Assembly (NCBI GenBank): GCA_963843285.1
Contig: CAWJJO010000022.1
Coordinates: 143,696-207,695 of the forward strand
DNA from: CAZDDB01 sp963843285
GTDB lineage: Bacteria; Acidobacteriota; HRBIN11; JAKEFK01
Length of the DNA: 64,000 bases
Reading direction: 5' to 3'
Shown here: in pieces, positions 33,265 to 42,708 of the stretch
How the letters are laid out: each line of letters starts with the position of its first letter
Numbering within the stretch: the first letter of the stretch is position 1
The notes under the pieces: generated by a model
Databases searched by the model: none
Told to the model about the DNA's origin: nothing
What the model saw: the letters and a program-made list of their open reading frames with translations, nothing else
Translations under genes and position numbers: made by a program

Positions 33265-36200
33265 ATGCCAATTCAGGCTGGACGCACGATCCTTCATTAT
33301 CGCGTACTCGAAAAAATCGGGCAGGGAGGAATGGGGGAAGTCTATAAAGCCGAAGATCAGAAACTGGGTCGCCAGGTTGCCCTCAAGCTTCTGCCGCCCG
33401 ATGCTGCGGAAGATGAAACTGCGAAGCGGCGATTGCTGCAGGAAGCGCGCGCCGCTTCCGCGCTGAATCATCCGAATATCGTCACCGTTTACTCCATCGA
33501 AGAAACGGAGGGCTTTGCCTTTATCGTGATGGAGTATGTGGAAGGGCAGACGCTGAAATCCATGATCGATCACGGCGGCATGGATTCGAAGCAATTGATT
33601 CAACTGGGCGTGCAGGTAGCCGATGCCCTGGCCGCGGCGCACGCGGCAGGCCTCATCCATCGCGACATCAAGCCTTCGAATATATTAGTAACTCCGGCCG
33701 GACAGGCGAAAATCCTGGACTTCGGACTGGCCAAGCTCACACAGATTTCCGATCAGTCATTGAGCAGCGAACAGACCATGAGCCGTTTAACGAAAACGGG
33801 AATGGTGATTGGAACGATTGCGTATATGTCGCCGGAACAGACGCGAGGCGAGATTCTGGATGCGCGCACCGACATCTTTTCCCTTGGATGCGTCTTTTAT
33901 GAAGCAGCAACTGGCAAGGTTCCCTTCAGCGGTCCGAGCGTGCTGTCGATATTGCATGAAATCGCAACTGTCGATCCGCCTGCCCCCAGCACGATCATCA
34001 GCAACGTACCTCAGGGATTGGATCTGATCATCAGTCGTTGTCTGACGAAAGATCGAGAACGCCGCTATTCATCTGCAGCGGAGCTGGCCAATGCTCTTCG
34101 CGGACTGACGTTTGCAAACCGTTATCAGATCTTGCGCGAGCTGGGACGCGGCGGCATGGGCGTTGTGCATTTGGCGCACGACCCTCTCCTGGAAAGAGAT
34201 GTGGCGATCAAAGTCATTTCTCCGGATCTTCTCAGCCTGGATGCGGTGGAACGATTCAAAAGGGAAGCGCGCGTGGTGGCCAAAATGGACCACCCCGCCA
34301 TCGTTCATATTCATGACATCGGTGAACATGAAGGTTCGTTGTTCTTCATCATGCCTTTTGTTCAGGGTACGAGCCTGCGGGTATTCCTGAATGAGCAATC
34401 GTTGAGTCTGGGAGATGTTCTGGATATCGGAATTCAGGTTGCGGAAGCTCTCGAATACAGTCATGCGCAGGGGGTCGTTCACCGCGATATCAAGCCGGAA
34501 AATATCATGGTATCGCGGCAGGATTCAGGAGTTCGCGTGCGCGTAACTGATTTCGGACTTGCGATGGCATCCACGGAAAATCGATTGACCCGCACCGGAT
34601 CTGTTGTGGGAACCATGTGCTATTTGAGTCCGGAACAATTATCTACAAAGAGCGTGGATGCGCGTACGGATCTCTATGCTCTGGGCGTAGTTTTGTACGA
34701 ATGTCTGACGGGCAAGCCTCCGTTTTCAGGTGAAGTGCAATCGGTGCTTTACCGGATTGCGCATGAAAGTCCCGATCCTCCGCGAATGCTCGGCGCAGAA
34801 ATTCAGGAAGAATTCGAAAATATCGTCATGCAGTGTCTGGAAAAGGACCCGGCGAAACGGCCGCAACACGCAAGAGACCTCGCCGAGAGTTTGATCAAGC
34901 ATCGCTCGAAACTTCGAGACAGTGAACGGATTCAAAAACTTTCCACGGTTCACAGACCGTCTACTTATATTCAGCGGCCGGCTCCTTCGCCGTTCATAGG
35001 AAGGGAAAAGGAATTCACCGAACTGCAGCGCAGGATGAGCGCGGCCGTTCTTCAAAGCGAGTGCCAGTTTGTTGTAGTGTCGGGAGAGGCAGGAATCGGA
35101 AAGACACGCATTCTGGAAGAACTGGAAAACATTGCAAGGGCCAAAAAGATTCGTGTTTTGCACAGCCGTTTTGTGGAACTCGATCAGGCATTTCCCTATC
35201 AGGGATTTTGCGAAGTCATTCAAGAGTATTTTCATCTAAAGATGAGCGGCTCCGCTTCCGGCCCGGTTGATTTTTCCGACCTCGCTCCTGATCTTGTTTC
35301 GCTTTTTCCTGTTCTCGCGGAGATGGATGAGATCACTGGAGGGCAGAAACTGGCCGCGTCTGAAACGCAAAGGATGCAAGACCGGACATATATCTATGAC
35401 TTGCTTGCACGCGCTTTCTTACGAATCGGCGCCGGCAAACCGCTGGTGCTTTTCATTGAAGATCTGCACAACGCGGATGTGTCTCTGGAAGCGCTTCAGT
35501 ACATCGTCAGGCGTCTGGCAACGACTCCAACTTTCATTGTGGGTAGCTATCGCAGCGGTGACATCGACAAACATCATCCGCTGAGCCGCATGCTGGACAG
35601 TTTTCTGGGTGATCGCCGTTTTCTTTCCATCCGGCTCGAACCGTTCAGCTCTGCGGAGCATCAAAGTTTGCTGCAGTCGTTGATCGGCAGCGCGGAGCTG
35701 GAGCAAAGTTTTGTGCATCGCATTTTTGAAGCTACAGAAGGGAATCCTCATTTCACGAAAGAGCTGGTACGGTCCTTGATTGATTCCGGCAAAATTGTTC
35801 AGTCCGATACAGGGGCCTGGAGTCTTTCGGGCGAGGCAACTTTAACTTCCGAAGCATTGCCACCAACGATTCAGCAAGCGGTGGAAAAACGGATTGAACG
35901 ATTGCCGGAAGAATGGCGCGAGATCTTGTCAATCGCTTCCATCATGGGGAAAACGTTTGAATTTCAAGATCTGGAAATGCTGGCTGAAGGGAAGGAAGTA
36001 GAAGATAAGATCGATCAATTGCTGGGGACCGGATTCATTGAAGAGGTCCGCGAATCACGCGGAGATGTGCTTGCATTTTCCAGCGGCGTGGTCCGCGATG
36101 TTTTGTATGCGAAAGTGCCGCGCAGGAAAAGACGCTCGCTCCATCGCAAATATGCGGAGCATTTGGAAAAACGGAATGCCGGTCGTCTGGAAAGAATGTA

Positions 36201-39200
36201 TCCGCTGCTGGTGCATCACTATTCCGAAGGAGATGTTCCGGAGAAGGTCATTGAATTCGGTTTGAAGCATGCCCAAAAATCCCTCGACGCGATGAGCGCT
36301 GAAGATGCGAGACGCGTCGTGAATACGGTTCTGGATTTCATCGAAGAAGAGGATGGACAGCCTTCCGCTCTGGAAGGAGAAGCGCGTTCACTTCTGGCTC
36401 GGTCGCACCGTCTCGCGGGTGATATGGACGCGGCGCTTCAAGAATTCGAATCGACCATCCGCGTTTTCGAAAGACGGAAAGAACCGTTGCTCGTTTTGAG
36501 CAATCTGATCCTGGCAGCCGAAACGGCGTGGGAAGCGCGGAAAGTGGATGAAACCAAACAGTTGCTGGATAAAGGATTGGATCTGGCGCGAGAAACTTCG
36601 CAGCAGGAAAGCCTTCATAAATTGCTGTCGCTTGCCGCAACCGTAGCGAATCTCCGCGGTCAGTACGATCTGGTCAAACAGTATCTCGAAGAAGCGGAGC
36701 GTTTAAAACCCTCCGTGAAAGAAAAGGAGGAAGCCGTTCCCCAAGGGGGAATATTGCAAGTCGCTCTTCCCGTTCCACTCGGCGCATTCTATCCCGCTCA
36801 AACGGGCATCATTGAGGAGAGCGAAGTAGTGGGGAGCGCATTTGAGACGCTTTTGGACATGGATGATCAAGGACATATTGTGCCGCTGCTTTGCGAATCG
36901 TGGGAGGTTCTGGAGGGCGGAAAGGCGTTCCTGTTCAAGCTGCGCCAGAATGTCCGCATGCATGACGGCGAACTCCTGACATCAGAACAGATCAAACTCG
37001 CTTTTGAAACCGCGATCCGCTTGAGCGCCACCAAATTGCCAGCGGGCCTTGCCGTGATTCGCGGAATCACAAAATACATTGATGGATCTTCGAATTCTGT
37101 AGAAGGAATAACCGTACAGTCGCAGGATCGGTTGAGAATAGAGTTGGAGGAGCCGCTCCCGCTGTTTCCTTCTCTTCTGACGGATTCCAGGATTGCGATC
37201 GCGCTCGAAAAACTTATGGGCGGCAATCTCCCACCGGCGCTCATCGGAACCGGCCCATTCAAGATCCGCTCCTACAGTCCCGGGCATGTCATACTCGATC
37301 GAAACAGCCAGTACTGGAAAGATGCAGTGCCTCCGCTGGATTCCATCGAATTTCATTGCGGTGTGGGTTCGGCGGACATAGCAACCGGCCTGAAGTCAGG
37401 CAAGTTTGATCTCGCAAGCAATCTGTTGCCAAAAGACCTGGAGGAAATTTTACAGGATCCACAGTTTCGCGCGGGTGTCGTGGAAGTTCCCAAAAAGAAT
37501 ATTTACTTTGTCCTGTTCAACAGCAAAAGTGAAATCAGCAAGGTCGATGAAGTCCGCAACGCATTATGCGGCGTGGCGCGAATCGATGATCTGGTGCGCG
37601 GAACACTCGGACGTTTCGCGCAGCCGGCTACCGGGCTGCTTCCGCCGGGAATTTTGGGACACGATCCCGGCAAGAGACGGCATCCGATTTCGCGTGACGA
37701 TGCGTTCGCACTTCTTGAGTCTTCAAAGTTACCAACCCCGATTCGGTTGAAGGCGGCCGTCCATCCGATCTTTCAGGACCGGTATCAGTCTTTCACAAAA
37801 ACTTTGTTCAAAACCTGGGCTGATCTCGGCGTGGAAATCTCCATTGAAACTCCCACCATGGCCTCCTATCAAGCTACTTATCAGGATGCGGGGGCCGGTG
37901 AAGGAATTGATCTACTGATTGGAAGATGGAACGCGGATTATGACGATCCGGATACGTTTACTTATTTTCTTTTTCATTCAAAAGGTCTCTATAAATTCTA
38001 TTCATCCGAGGAACTCGATAAACTGATGGAGGACGCGCGAGTCGAAACGGATCCGGCTACCCGCATACGGCTTTATCGAAAAATAGAAAGCCTTCTTACG
38101 GAAACCGGATATGTTCTGCCGCTTTTTTACGATATTGATTATCGGGTCGCTAACCCGAAAGTCCGCAGGCTTGCATTGCGCAGCAGAGCCCCCTTTGTGA
38201 ATTATGCCGATCTGGGAAAAGCAGAAACTGCTGTTCCCGTGATTCCACGGAGAGTCTCCGGCGGCGTGATTTCTGTTCCGATGGGCACAAGATTAATGAA
38301 CCTGGATCCTTCGCTTACGGGCACGCTGCAGCAAGCGGAAGTGCTTCCAAACGTGTTTGAAACTTTGACCCGCCAGACTGAAGGCGCGCGGATTTCACCG
38401 TGGCTGGCGTCTGATATTGATGCCGAGGACAGTGGAAGACGATTTCGCATACGGTTGCGAAAGGATATCCGGTTTCATGACGGGAGGCGTCTGACTGCCA
38501 GGGATGTGCGCTATTCCTGGGAGCGTCTTTTGCAGAATCCGGACAGTCCCAGTTGCTCTCTTCTGATTCCGATTCAAGGAGCAAAAGAATTAATGAACGG
38601 CGAAGCGGGTGAGCTCAAAGGCTTCCGAATTCTTTCCGCACTTGAATTCACGGTTGATCTGCAACAACCACTTTCCTTCTTTCCGGCGCTGTTGTCCTAC
38701 CCCAGTGCGGCGATTGTGCCGGAAGGAGCACGCCGCTTTGATGTGAGCTGGCAGGAAGGATCTGTCGGGACCGGACCGTTCCGGATTGTCAGGTTTGAGC
38801 CAGGGCAGCGACTCGAACTGGAGGCGAATCCGGATTACTGGCGCCAGGGTTATCCAAAAAGTGAAGGCCTTCTATTTTCATTCGGAGTTCCGCCTCAGGA
38901 AATCCTGTCCGGGTTCCGATCCGGGCGCTTTTCACTCGCCGGCAGTCTGTTTCCTTCCGATGTAGAAATACTCAGGCATGAGCCGGAGTTCGCATCCCTG
39001 TACCGCGAGACACCGCGACTCTGCACATATTTCATCGCGTTCAACCTCCACCAACCTCCTTTTTCGGATGAGAAAGTCCGCCACCAATTTGTTCAGGCGA
39101 TCGATGTGGAAGGGCTTGTGCGGCGAAACCTCGGCAGACGTGTGATCCCGGCGCATAGTCTGATTCCTCCCGGCTTGCTTGGTTACGAGGCCGGCCAGCG

Positions 39201-39714
39201 AACCGACGTTGTTCCGGAAATAGGGAAAGAACATTTCGAAGTGACGACAATTACACATTCGATCTTTGATGGCGCCTATGCGGCATTTGCAAAAAATCTG
39301 TTTCACATGCTTCAGGAAAGAGGTTTTTCCGTGCGTATCGATGCAACGAAAACCGATCAGGTCTTACCGCTTACGTCTCCCAAGTTCCATTTCACCTTGA
39401 CGCGATGGTTCGGGGACTATCCTGATGCGGATACTTTTTTCAATGGAATCGTCCATACGGAAAACGGGTTGGTAGGGCAGTTTTGCGGAACGCCGGAAAT
39501 CGATCGCTTGATTGAAAGAGGGCGGCAGGAAACCCAACCCCAGGTTCGTCACGAAATCTACCAGCAAGCCGAAAGACTCGTGCGGAAGCGGGCCCTTCTG
39601 CTTCCGTTGTTTCATGAACAGGAATACCGCTTTGCGCGTCCCGAACTGCAGAACCTCGAAGTATCGATCGCCGTTCAGTCCGTTCCTTACGAAAACCTAT
39701 CGCTGCGCAAATAA
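33265..39714 (+). CDS. Giant signalling protein: two Ser/Thr kinases, AAA/STAND ATPase and two oligopeptide-binding domains
   Basis: 2149 residues in one open frame. Kinase 1 (about 1-275): GQGGMGEVY, HRDIKPSN (132-139), DFG. Kinase 2 (about 285-555): GRGGMGVVH, HRDIKPEN (406-413), DFG. Both are complete. An AAA_16/PknK-type ATPase follows from about 576, with Walker A GEAGIGKT (607-614) and Walker B LVLFIED (727-733), and then TPR-like helices (about 980-1150). Residues about 1161-1650 and 1664-2149 are two copies of the SBP family 5 fold of oligopeptide/nickel ABC-transporter binding proteins ('ALPVPLGAFYPAQTG', 'RQNVRMHDGELLTSEQIKLAFE'; 'SVPMGTRLMNLDPSLTG', 'RKDIRFHDGRRLTARDVRYSWE'). No signal peptide or membrane helix was found, so these normally periplasmic domains should sit in the cytoplasm, as in SgrR. 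Likely a ligand-gated kinase; ligand and targets unknown. Confidence 0.9.
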   Translation: MPIQAGRTILHYRVLEKIGQGGMGEVYKAEDQKLGRQVALKLLPPDAAEDETAKRRLLQEARAASALNHPNIVTVYSIEETEGFAFIVMEYVEGQTLKSMIDHGGMDSKQLIQLGVQVADALAAAHAAGLIHRDIKPSNILVTPAGQAKILDFGLAKLTQISDQSLSSEQTMSRLTKTGMVIGTIAYMSPEQTRGEILDARTDIFSLGCVFYEAATGKVPFSGPSVLSILHEIATVDPPAPSTIISNVPQGLDLIISRCLTKDRERRYSSAAELANALRGLTFANRYQILRELGRGGMGVVHLAHDPLLERDVAIKVISPDLLSLDAVERFKREARVVAKMDHPAIVHIHDIGEHEGSLFFIMPFVQGTSLRVFLNEQSLSLGDVLDIGIQVAEALEYSHAQGVVHRDIKPENIMVSRQDSGVRVRVTDFGLAMASTENRLTRTGSVVGTMCYLSPEQLSTKSVDARTDLYALGVVLYECLTGKPPFSGEVQSVLYRIAHESPDPPRMLGAEIQEEFENIVMQCLEKDPAKRPQHARDLAESLIKHRSKLRDSERIQKLSTVHRPSTYIQRPAPSPFIGREKEFTELQRRMSAAVLQSECQFVVVSGEAGIGKTRILEELENIARAKKIRVLHSRFVELDQAFPYQGFCEVIQEYFHLKMSGSASGPVDFSDLAPDLVSLFPVLAEMDEITGGQKLAASETQRMQDRTYIYDLLARAFLRIGAGKPLVLFIEDLHNADVSLEALQYIVRRLATTPTFIVGSYRSGDIDKHHPLSRMLDSFLGDRRFLSIRLEPFSSAEHQSLLQSLIGSAELEQSFVHRIFEATEGNPHFTKELVRSLIDSGKIVQSDTGAWSLSGEATLTSEALPPTIQQAVEKRIERLPEEWREILSIASIMGKTFEFQDLEMLAEGKEVEDKIDQLLGTGFIEEVRESRGDVLAFSSGVVRDVLYAKVPRRKRRSLHRKYAEHLEKRNAGRLERMYPLLVHHYSEGDVPEKVIEFGLKHAQKSLDAMSAEDARRVVNTVLDFIEEEDGQPSALEGEARSLLARSHRLAGDMDAALQEFESTIRVFERRKEPLLVLSNLILAAETAWEARKVDETKQLLDKGLDLARETSQQESLHKLLSLAATVANLRGQYDLVKQYLEEAERLKPSVKEKEEAVPQGGILQVALPVPLGAFYPAQTGIIEESEVVGSAFETLLDMDDQGHIVPLLCESWEVLEGGKAFLFKLRQNVRMHDGELLTSEQIKLAFETAIRLSATKLPAGLAVIRGITKYIDGSSNSVEGITVQSQDRLRIELEEPLPLFPSLLTDSRIAIALEKLMGGNLPPALIGTGPFKIRSYSPGHVILDRNSQYWKDAVPPLDSIEFHCGVGSADIATGLKSGKFDLASNLLPKDLEEILQDPQFRAGVVEVPKKNIYFVLFNSKSEISKVDEVRNALCGVARIDDLVRGTLGRFAQPATGLLPPGILGHDPGKRRHPISRDDAFALLESSKLPTPIRLKAAVHPIFQDRYQSFTKTLFKTWADLGVEISIETPTMASYQATYQDAGAGEGIDLLIGRWNADYDDPDTFTYFLFHSKGLYKFYSSEELDKLMEDARVETDPATRIRLYRKIESLLTETGYVLPLFYDIDYRVANPKVRRLALRSRAPFVNYADLGKAETAVPVIPRRVSGGVISVPMGTRLMNLDPSLTGTLQQAEVLPNVFETLTRQTEGARISPWLASDIDAEDSGRRFRIRLRKDIRFHDGRRLTARDVRYSWERLLQNPDSPSCSLLIPIQGAKELMNGEAGELKGFRILSALEFTVDLQQPLSFFPALLSYPSAAIVPEGARRFDVSWQEGSVGTGPFRIVRFEPGQRLELEANPDYWRQGYPKSEGLLFSFGVPPQEILSGFRSGRFSLAGSLFPSDVEILRHEPEFASLYRETPRLCTYFIAFNLHQPPFSDEKVRHQFVQAIDVEGLVRRNLGRRVIPAHSLIPPGLLGYEAGQRTDVVPEIGKEHFEVTTITHSIFDGAYAAFAKNLFHMLQERGFSVRIDATKTDQVLPLTSPKFHFTLTRWFGDYPDADTFFNGIVHTENGLVGQFCGTPEIDRLIERGRQETQPQVRHEIYQQAERLVRKRALLLPLFHEQEYRFARPELQNLEVSIAVQSVPYENLSLRK

Positions 39715-39802
39715 AGCTTTACCGTCGAAATACTCCGTGGACCCGGTTGGAATAGGACTGGCAAAATTCCGGATACGAATTTCCGGCAAACGGTTTTGTA
39801 AC

Positions 39803-39820
39803 GCCGGCGTCCCCGCCGGC
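39803..39820. repeat. GC-rich palindrome downstream of the giant kinase
   Basis: GCCGGC, GTCCCC and GCCGGC (39803-39820) form a 6-bp hairpin in the 211-base gap 39715-39925. The gap holds no gene that I can see. It lies between two convergent stop codons and may end transcription. Confidence 0.5.
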
Positions 39821-39925
39821 CCAATCAAATTGCTCGGTCGAGATTTGCCGCTACAAACCGAATGGCCTGATCCTCCGCTTTCAGAATCTTTCTCAATCAC
39901 TTTACAACCTTGTGTTACAGGACAC

Positions 39926-41713
39926 TTAGTTGCCCGCAGGCGCCGGAAACGTTGCCCCCTTACGCCACGCCGAACCATCGGCCACATGCCCGGTCACAAT
40001 GAATTCATAAATGGAAGTCAGATAGTCTGCATCCATTTCGCTGCGAGCGTAGGCATAACTGTAGTGACGGCGCTCTCGCGTCGCGAATTCGTCCAGATCA
40101 AACATCGATTGCCCGCCAAACGTTGCTTCCAGGTCGAGCAAGCCGGCTATAGTCTGAGGAACATCACCAATCCAGGTGGGTGCCATCGATACACGCAACG
40201 GCCCAGTCGCTCCTGATGGCTTGATTGCCATGACCGGCTCCGCCATCGCCACTGTGGTCGGGAACGGAAGCGCGGGCGAAAAACGTCTGCCGGCATGCAA
40301 GTCACCGGTAAGCCCCTGAGGAGGAATCCAGGAACCATGGTCACCCATGAGTATGATTGTCGCATCGTCATAAATGCCCAGGGCCTTCATTTGATCGAGG
40401 ACCTGAATCACCTCCTTTAAACTACAACGGTCTTGAACCTTGACCCAATACCGGGTGGTGTCATGTGGCCCACCCGCATAACCACATTGCTCGTCGGCAA
40501 CGAATGGCAAGTGGCTCAGCATCAAATGGAACATCTTGTATACCGGCTTGTTACGGTCGACGGTCATCCGCGTCGATAGCCGGCGCAGAAAGGCCGTGTG
40601 GGCAAAGAAATCCAGATGCTCATAACCATTGTTGCTGAATAAGGGTTGCAATAACCAGAGCTGGTCGTTGTACACACATTTCTTCATGAGGTGCGGGACA
40701 AGCCGAAACAGCGTGATATCCAGCAGTCGGACGCTTTCGCTGAACGTGTAATCAGATGCCGAAACGTGCTCATGCGATGAAATAGCATAGGCGTTGGTGT
40801 AGCCACCGCGTTTGTAGAGTTGCAGCGCCGGGCCGGCCGCGACATCCACCTCGAACCCGGACTTCATTGCCGCTCTTAGAATCGTATTGCGTTCCAGAGT
40901 GCGCGCGAAAAATTCGTTTCGCGTTTCCTGGTTCTTGTATATTTGCCCGGTAAGCAGTGCCGGCACTGACATGTGTGTATAAGGGAATGCTCCCATGTTG
41001 TCTCTGAACAAAACAAATCCGCTTAACGCATCGCGCAAACGCTTGCCCGGTTCACCTTCATTGATGATTTCATCAAACATGTCCGACTGAAAGCCGTCCA
41101 TAACGATGTGCAGCACATTCTGGCGAGTGGAAAACCGGAATATATTTTCAGACGAGTTACTCTGACCCTGCTTGGTCCCGTTGCCGAAAACTGCAGCGGA
41201 ATTTTGTAAAATGGCAATTGTCGCACCGCCGATTTGCAGCGCGGTGGTTGCCATCGCGGCTATGATCAACGGCTTGGCCATGCGCTTGGTAAAAAACAGT
41301 GCTGCTCCCAGCACTACCAGCCAAATCGGTGTGTCGACCAAGGCTCGCCAATTGGCTTTGTTCCAGTCGATGGCCTGGCCGTTCAGCGCGCCATAATCCC
41401 ACACCAACAGATTTCCCTGCATCCAAAACAGCAAACACATCGCCGCCTGGATCGCCAGACAACGCTGCAGGAATCGTGATGGCAGAATGAAGCCGACCAG
41501 CGCCATGATCAGAACCAAAACCACGAACGGCAGAACAAAATTGGCGAGGATACCGGCCAGTGGGCTGTTGAATTCCGCGACATTACCGAGATAAATCGTA
41601 ACAGGCACAAAAAGGAAAATGTTCAGTGCGAACATGCACCCCATCGCCAGTGCCTGTAGCGCATGGAACGGCGCTTTATCACGGAGGCGTTCCAACAGCA
41701 ATTGATTTGTCAT
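39926..41713 (-). CDS. Membrane sulfatase-like/phosphoglycerol-transferase-like protein
   Basis: 595 residues. About five membrane helices fill residues 20-170, followed by an alkaline-phosphatase-superfamily domain facing the periplasm. The metal site includes Asp206 ('VMDGFQSD') and 'MGDHGSW' (about residue 455). The probable nucleophile is Thr246 in 'FPYTHMSVPALLTG', as in LtaS-type phosphoglycerol transferases, not the Cys/Ser-x-Pro-x-Arg of true sulfatases, so formylglycine maturation should not be needed. It may modify membrane glycans or lipids with phospho-groups. It has no obvious partner beside it. Confidence 0.82.
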   Translation of the reverse strand: MTNQLLLERLRDKAPFHALQALAMGCMFALNIFLFVPVTIYLGNVAEFNSPLAGILANFVLPFVVLVLIMALVGFILPSRFLQRCLAIQAAMCLLFWMQGNLLVWDYGALNGQAIDWNKANWRALVDTPIWLVVLGAALFFTKRMAKPLIIAAMATTALQIGGATIAILQNSAAVFGNGTKQGQSNSSENIFRFSTRQNVLHIVMDGFQSDMFDEIINEGEPGKRLRDALSGFVLFRDNMGAFPYTHMSVPALLTGQIYKNQETRNEFFARTLERNTILRAAMKSGFEVDVAAGPALQLYKRGGYTNAYAISSHEHVSASDYTFSESVRLLDITLFRLVPHLMKKCVYNDQLWLLQPLFSNNGYEHLDFFAHTAFLRRLSTRMTVDRNKPVYKMFHLMLSHLPFVADEQCGYAGGPHDTTRYWVKVQDRCSLKEVIQVLDQMKALGIYDDATIILMGDHGSWIPPQGLTGDLHAGRRFSPALPFPTTVAMAEPVMAIKPSGATGPLRVSMAPTWIGDVPQTIAGLLDLEATFGGQSMFDLDEFATRERRHYSYAYARSEMDADYLTSIYEFIVTGHVADGSAWRKGATFPAPAGN

Positions 41714-41753
41714 GATTCCACGATTCTTGTACCGATCGCGTGTTCCGATGAGC

Positions 41754-42689
41754 TTACGCTAGTCTTATGACCGGTCGGAAACCGCAGAATTCGAGCCTTT
41801 TGTCCGGAGTACCGTATTGTCGGGCAGTCGTCCTGGCTTGAACCATCACTTTATTTGTATCCCCCCCGCGCAAAACCTTAAAGCTACCCTGGCGTGGTCC
41901 GCGAGGATCCCGCTTTTCGATGTTCTGATAGTATTGTGGATCATACCAATCCGCGCACCATTCCGTTACATTGCCTGCCATCTGCACACAACCGTAAGGA
42001 CTCGGAGCCTCCTCATGTTTGTTCACTTCAATTCCATCGACAAACGGGTTCGATGTTTCATATGTGTTCATGAATTCCAGTCGAACGTCATTCCCCCAAG
42101 GGAAAATGCGTCTGTCTGTTCCTCGCGCCGCCTTTTCCCACTCTGCCTCTGTTGGCAAATCCATCCCCGCCCATCGGCAATACTCCAACGCTTCAAACCA
42201 TGTTAGCGGGACAGGGTAGTATGTTGGTTGTAAAAACCGCCCGTAATAGTTCCGCAGTTCCGTTGATAATTCTGGATTTGTCAATTTAGCTGTAGCTTTC
42301 AGAAAATTCCCGAATTGAGCATGCGTGATCGTATACTTGCTGATCCAGAAATCCGAGACGAACACCTCAACAGCCGGTATTTCATCGTAGAAATCGTTGA
42401 TGCGATCCATTGGTAGCCGGTACTTCATGAAAAATTTTTCCACATCCTGTTTTCTGGACCCCATCGTGAAGTTGCCTGCAGGAACAAAGTTCATCGTGCT
42501 GCCGTCAATGGTGTTCATCCATTCTTGGCCTACGCCGGCGGTTCGAGGCGGCATTGGTTTTGAGTCAGGTTGTGCCGGAGGTGTAGTAGGGGAGTGAACA
42601 GATCCCACGTGCGCTCCGCATTCAGTACAGAAGGCAACACCTTCTTTCAGTCCGGCTCCACAATTAGTGCAGAAGCGATTCCCATTCAT
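41754..42689 (-). CDS. Zinc-ribbon protein with FGE-sulfatase (SUMF1) fold
   Basis: 311 residues. The N-terminal zinc ribbon has CTNC (7-10) and CTEC (21-24); a Pro-rich linker follows, then an FGE-sulfatase domain from about 59 to the end ('FVPAGNFTMGS', 'PVPLTWFEALEYCRWAGMDLPTEAEWEKAARG', 'VQMAGNVTEWCADWYD', 'LRGGD', 'CGFRPV'). The two copper-binding cysteines that generate formylglycine are missing from the 'LRGGDTNKVMVQARTTAR' segment, so it is probably not a sulfatase-maturing enzyme. Such domains also serve as carbohydrate or protein binders and in diverse oxidases. It follows the kinase-WD40 gene by 19 bases and shares the same type of zinc ribbon, so the two probably form one module. 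Confidence 0.87.
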   Translation of the reverse strand: MNGNRFCTNCGAGLKEGVAFCTECGAHVGSVHSPTTPPAQPDSKPMPPRTAGVGQEWMNTIDGSTMNFVPAGNFTMGSRKQDVEKFFMKYRLPMDRINDFYDEIPAVEVFVSDFWISKYTITHAQFGNFLKATAKLTNPELSTELRNYYGRFLQPTYYPVPLTWFEALEYCRWAGMDLPTEAEWEKAARGTDRRIFPWGNDVRLEFMNTYETSNPFVDGIEVNKHEEAPSPYGCVQMAGNVTEWCADWYDPQYYQNIEKRDPRGPRQGSFKVLRGGDTNKVMVQARTTARQYGTPDKRLEFCGFRPVIRLA

Positions 42690-42708
42690 GATTACCTCAC
42701 CACGTTTC

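Noticed and set aside
39926..42689. Sulfatase plus formylglycine-generating enzyme pair
   Set aside because: The sulfatase-like protein uses a probable Thr nucleophile and has no Cys/Ser-x-Pro-x-Arg site, and the FGE-fold protein lacks the copper cysteines. The genes are also separated by different partners, so a maturation pair is not supported.
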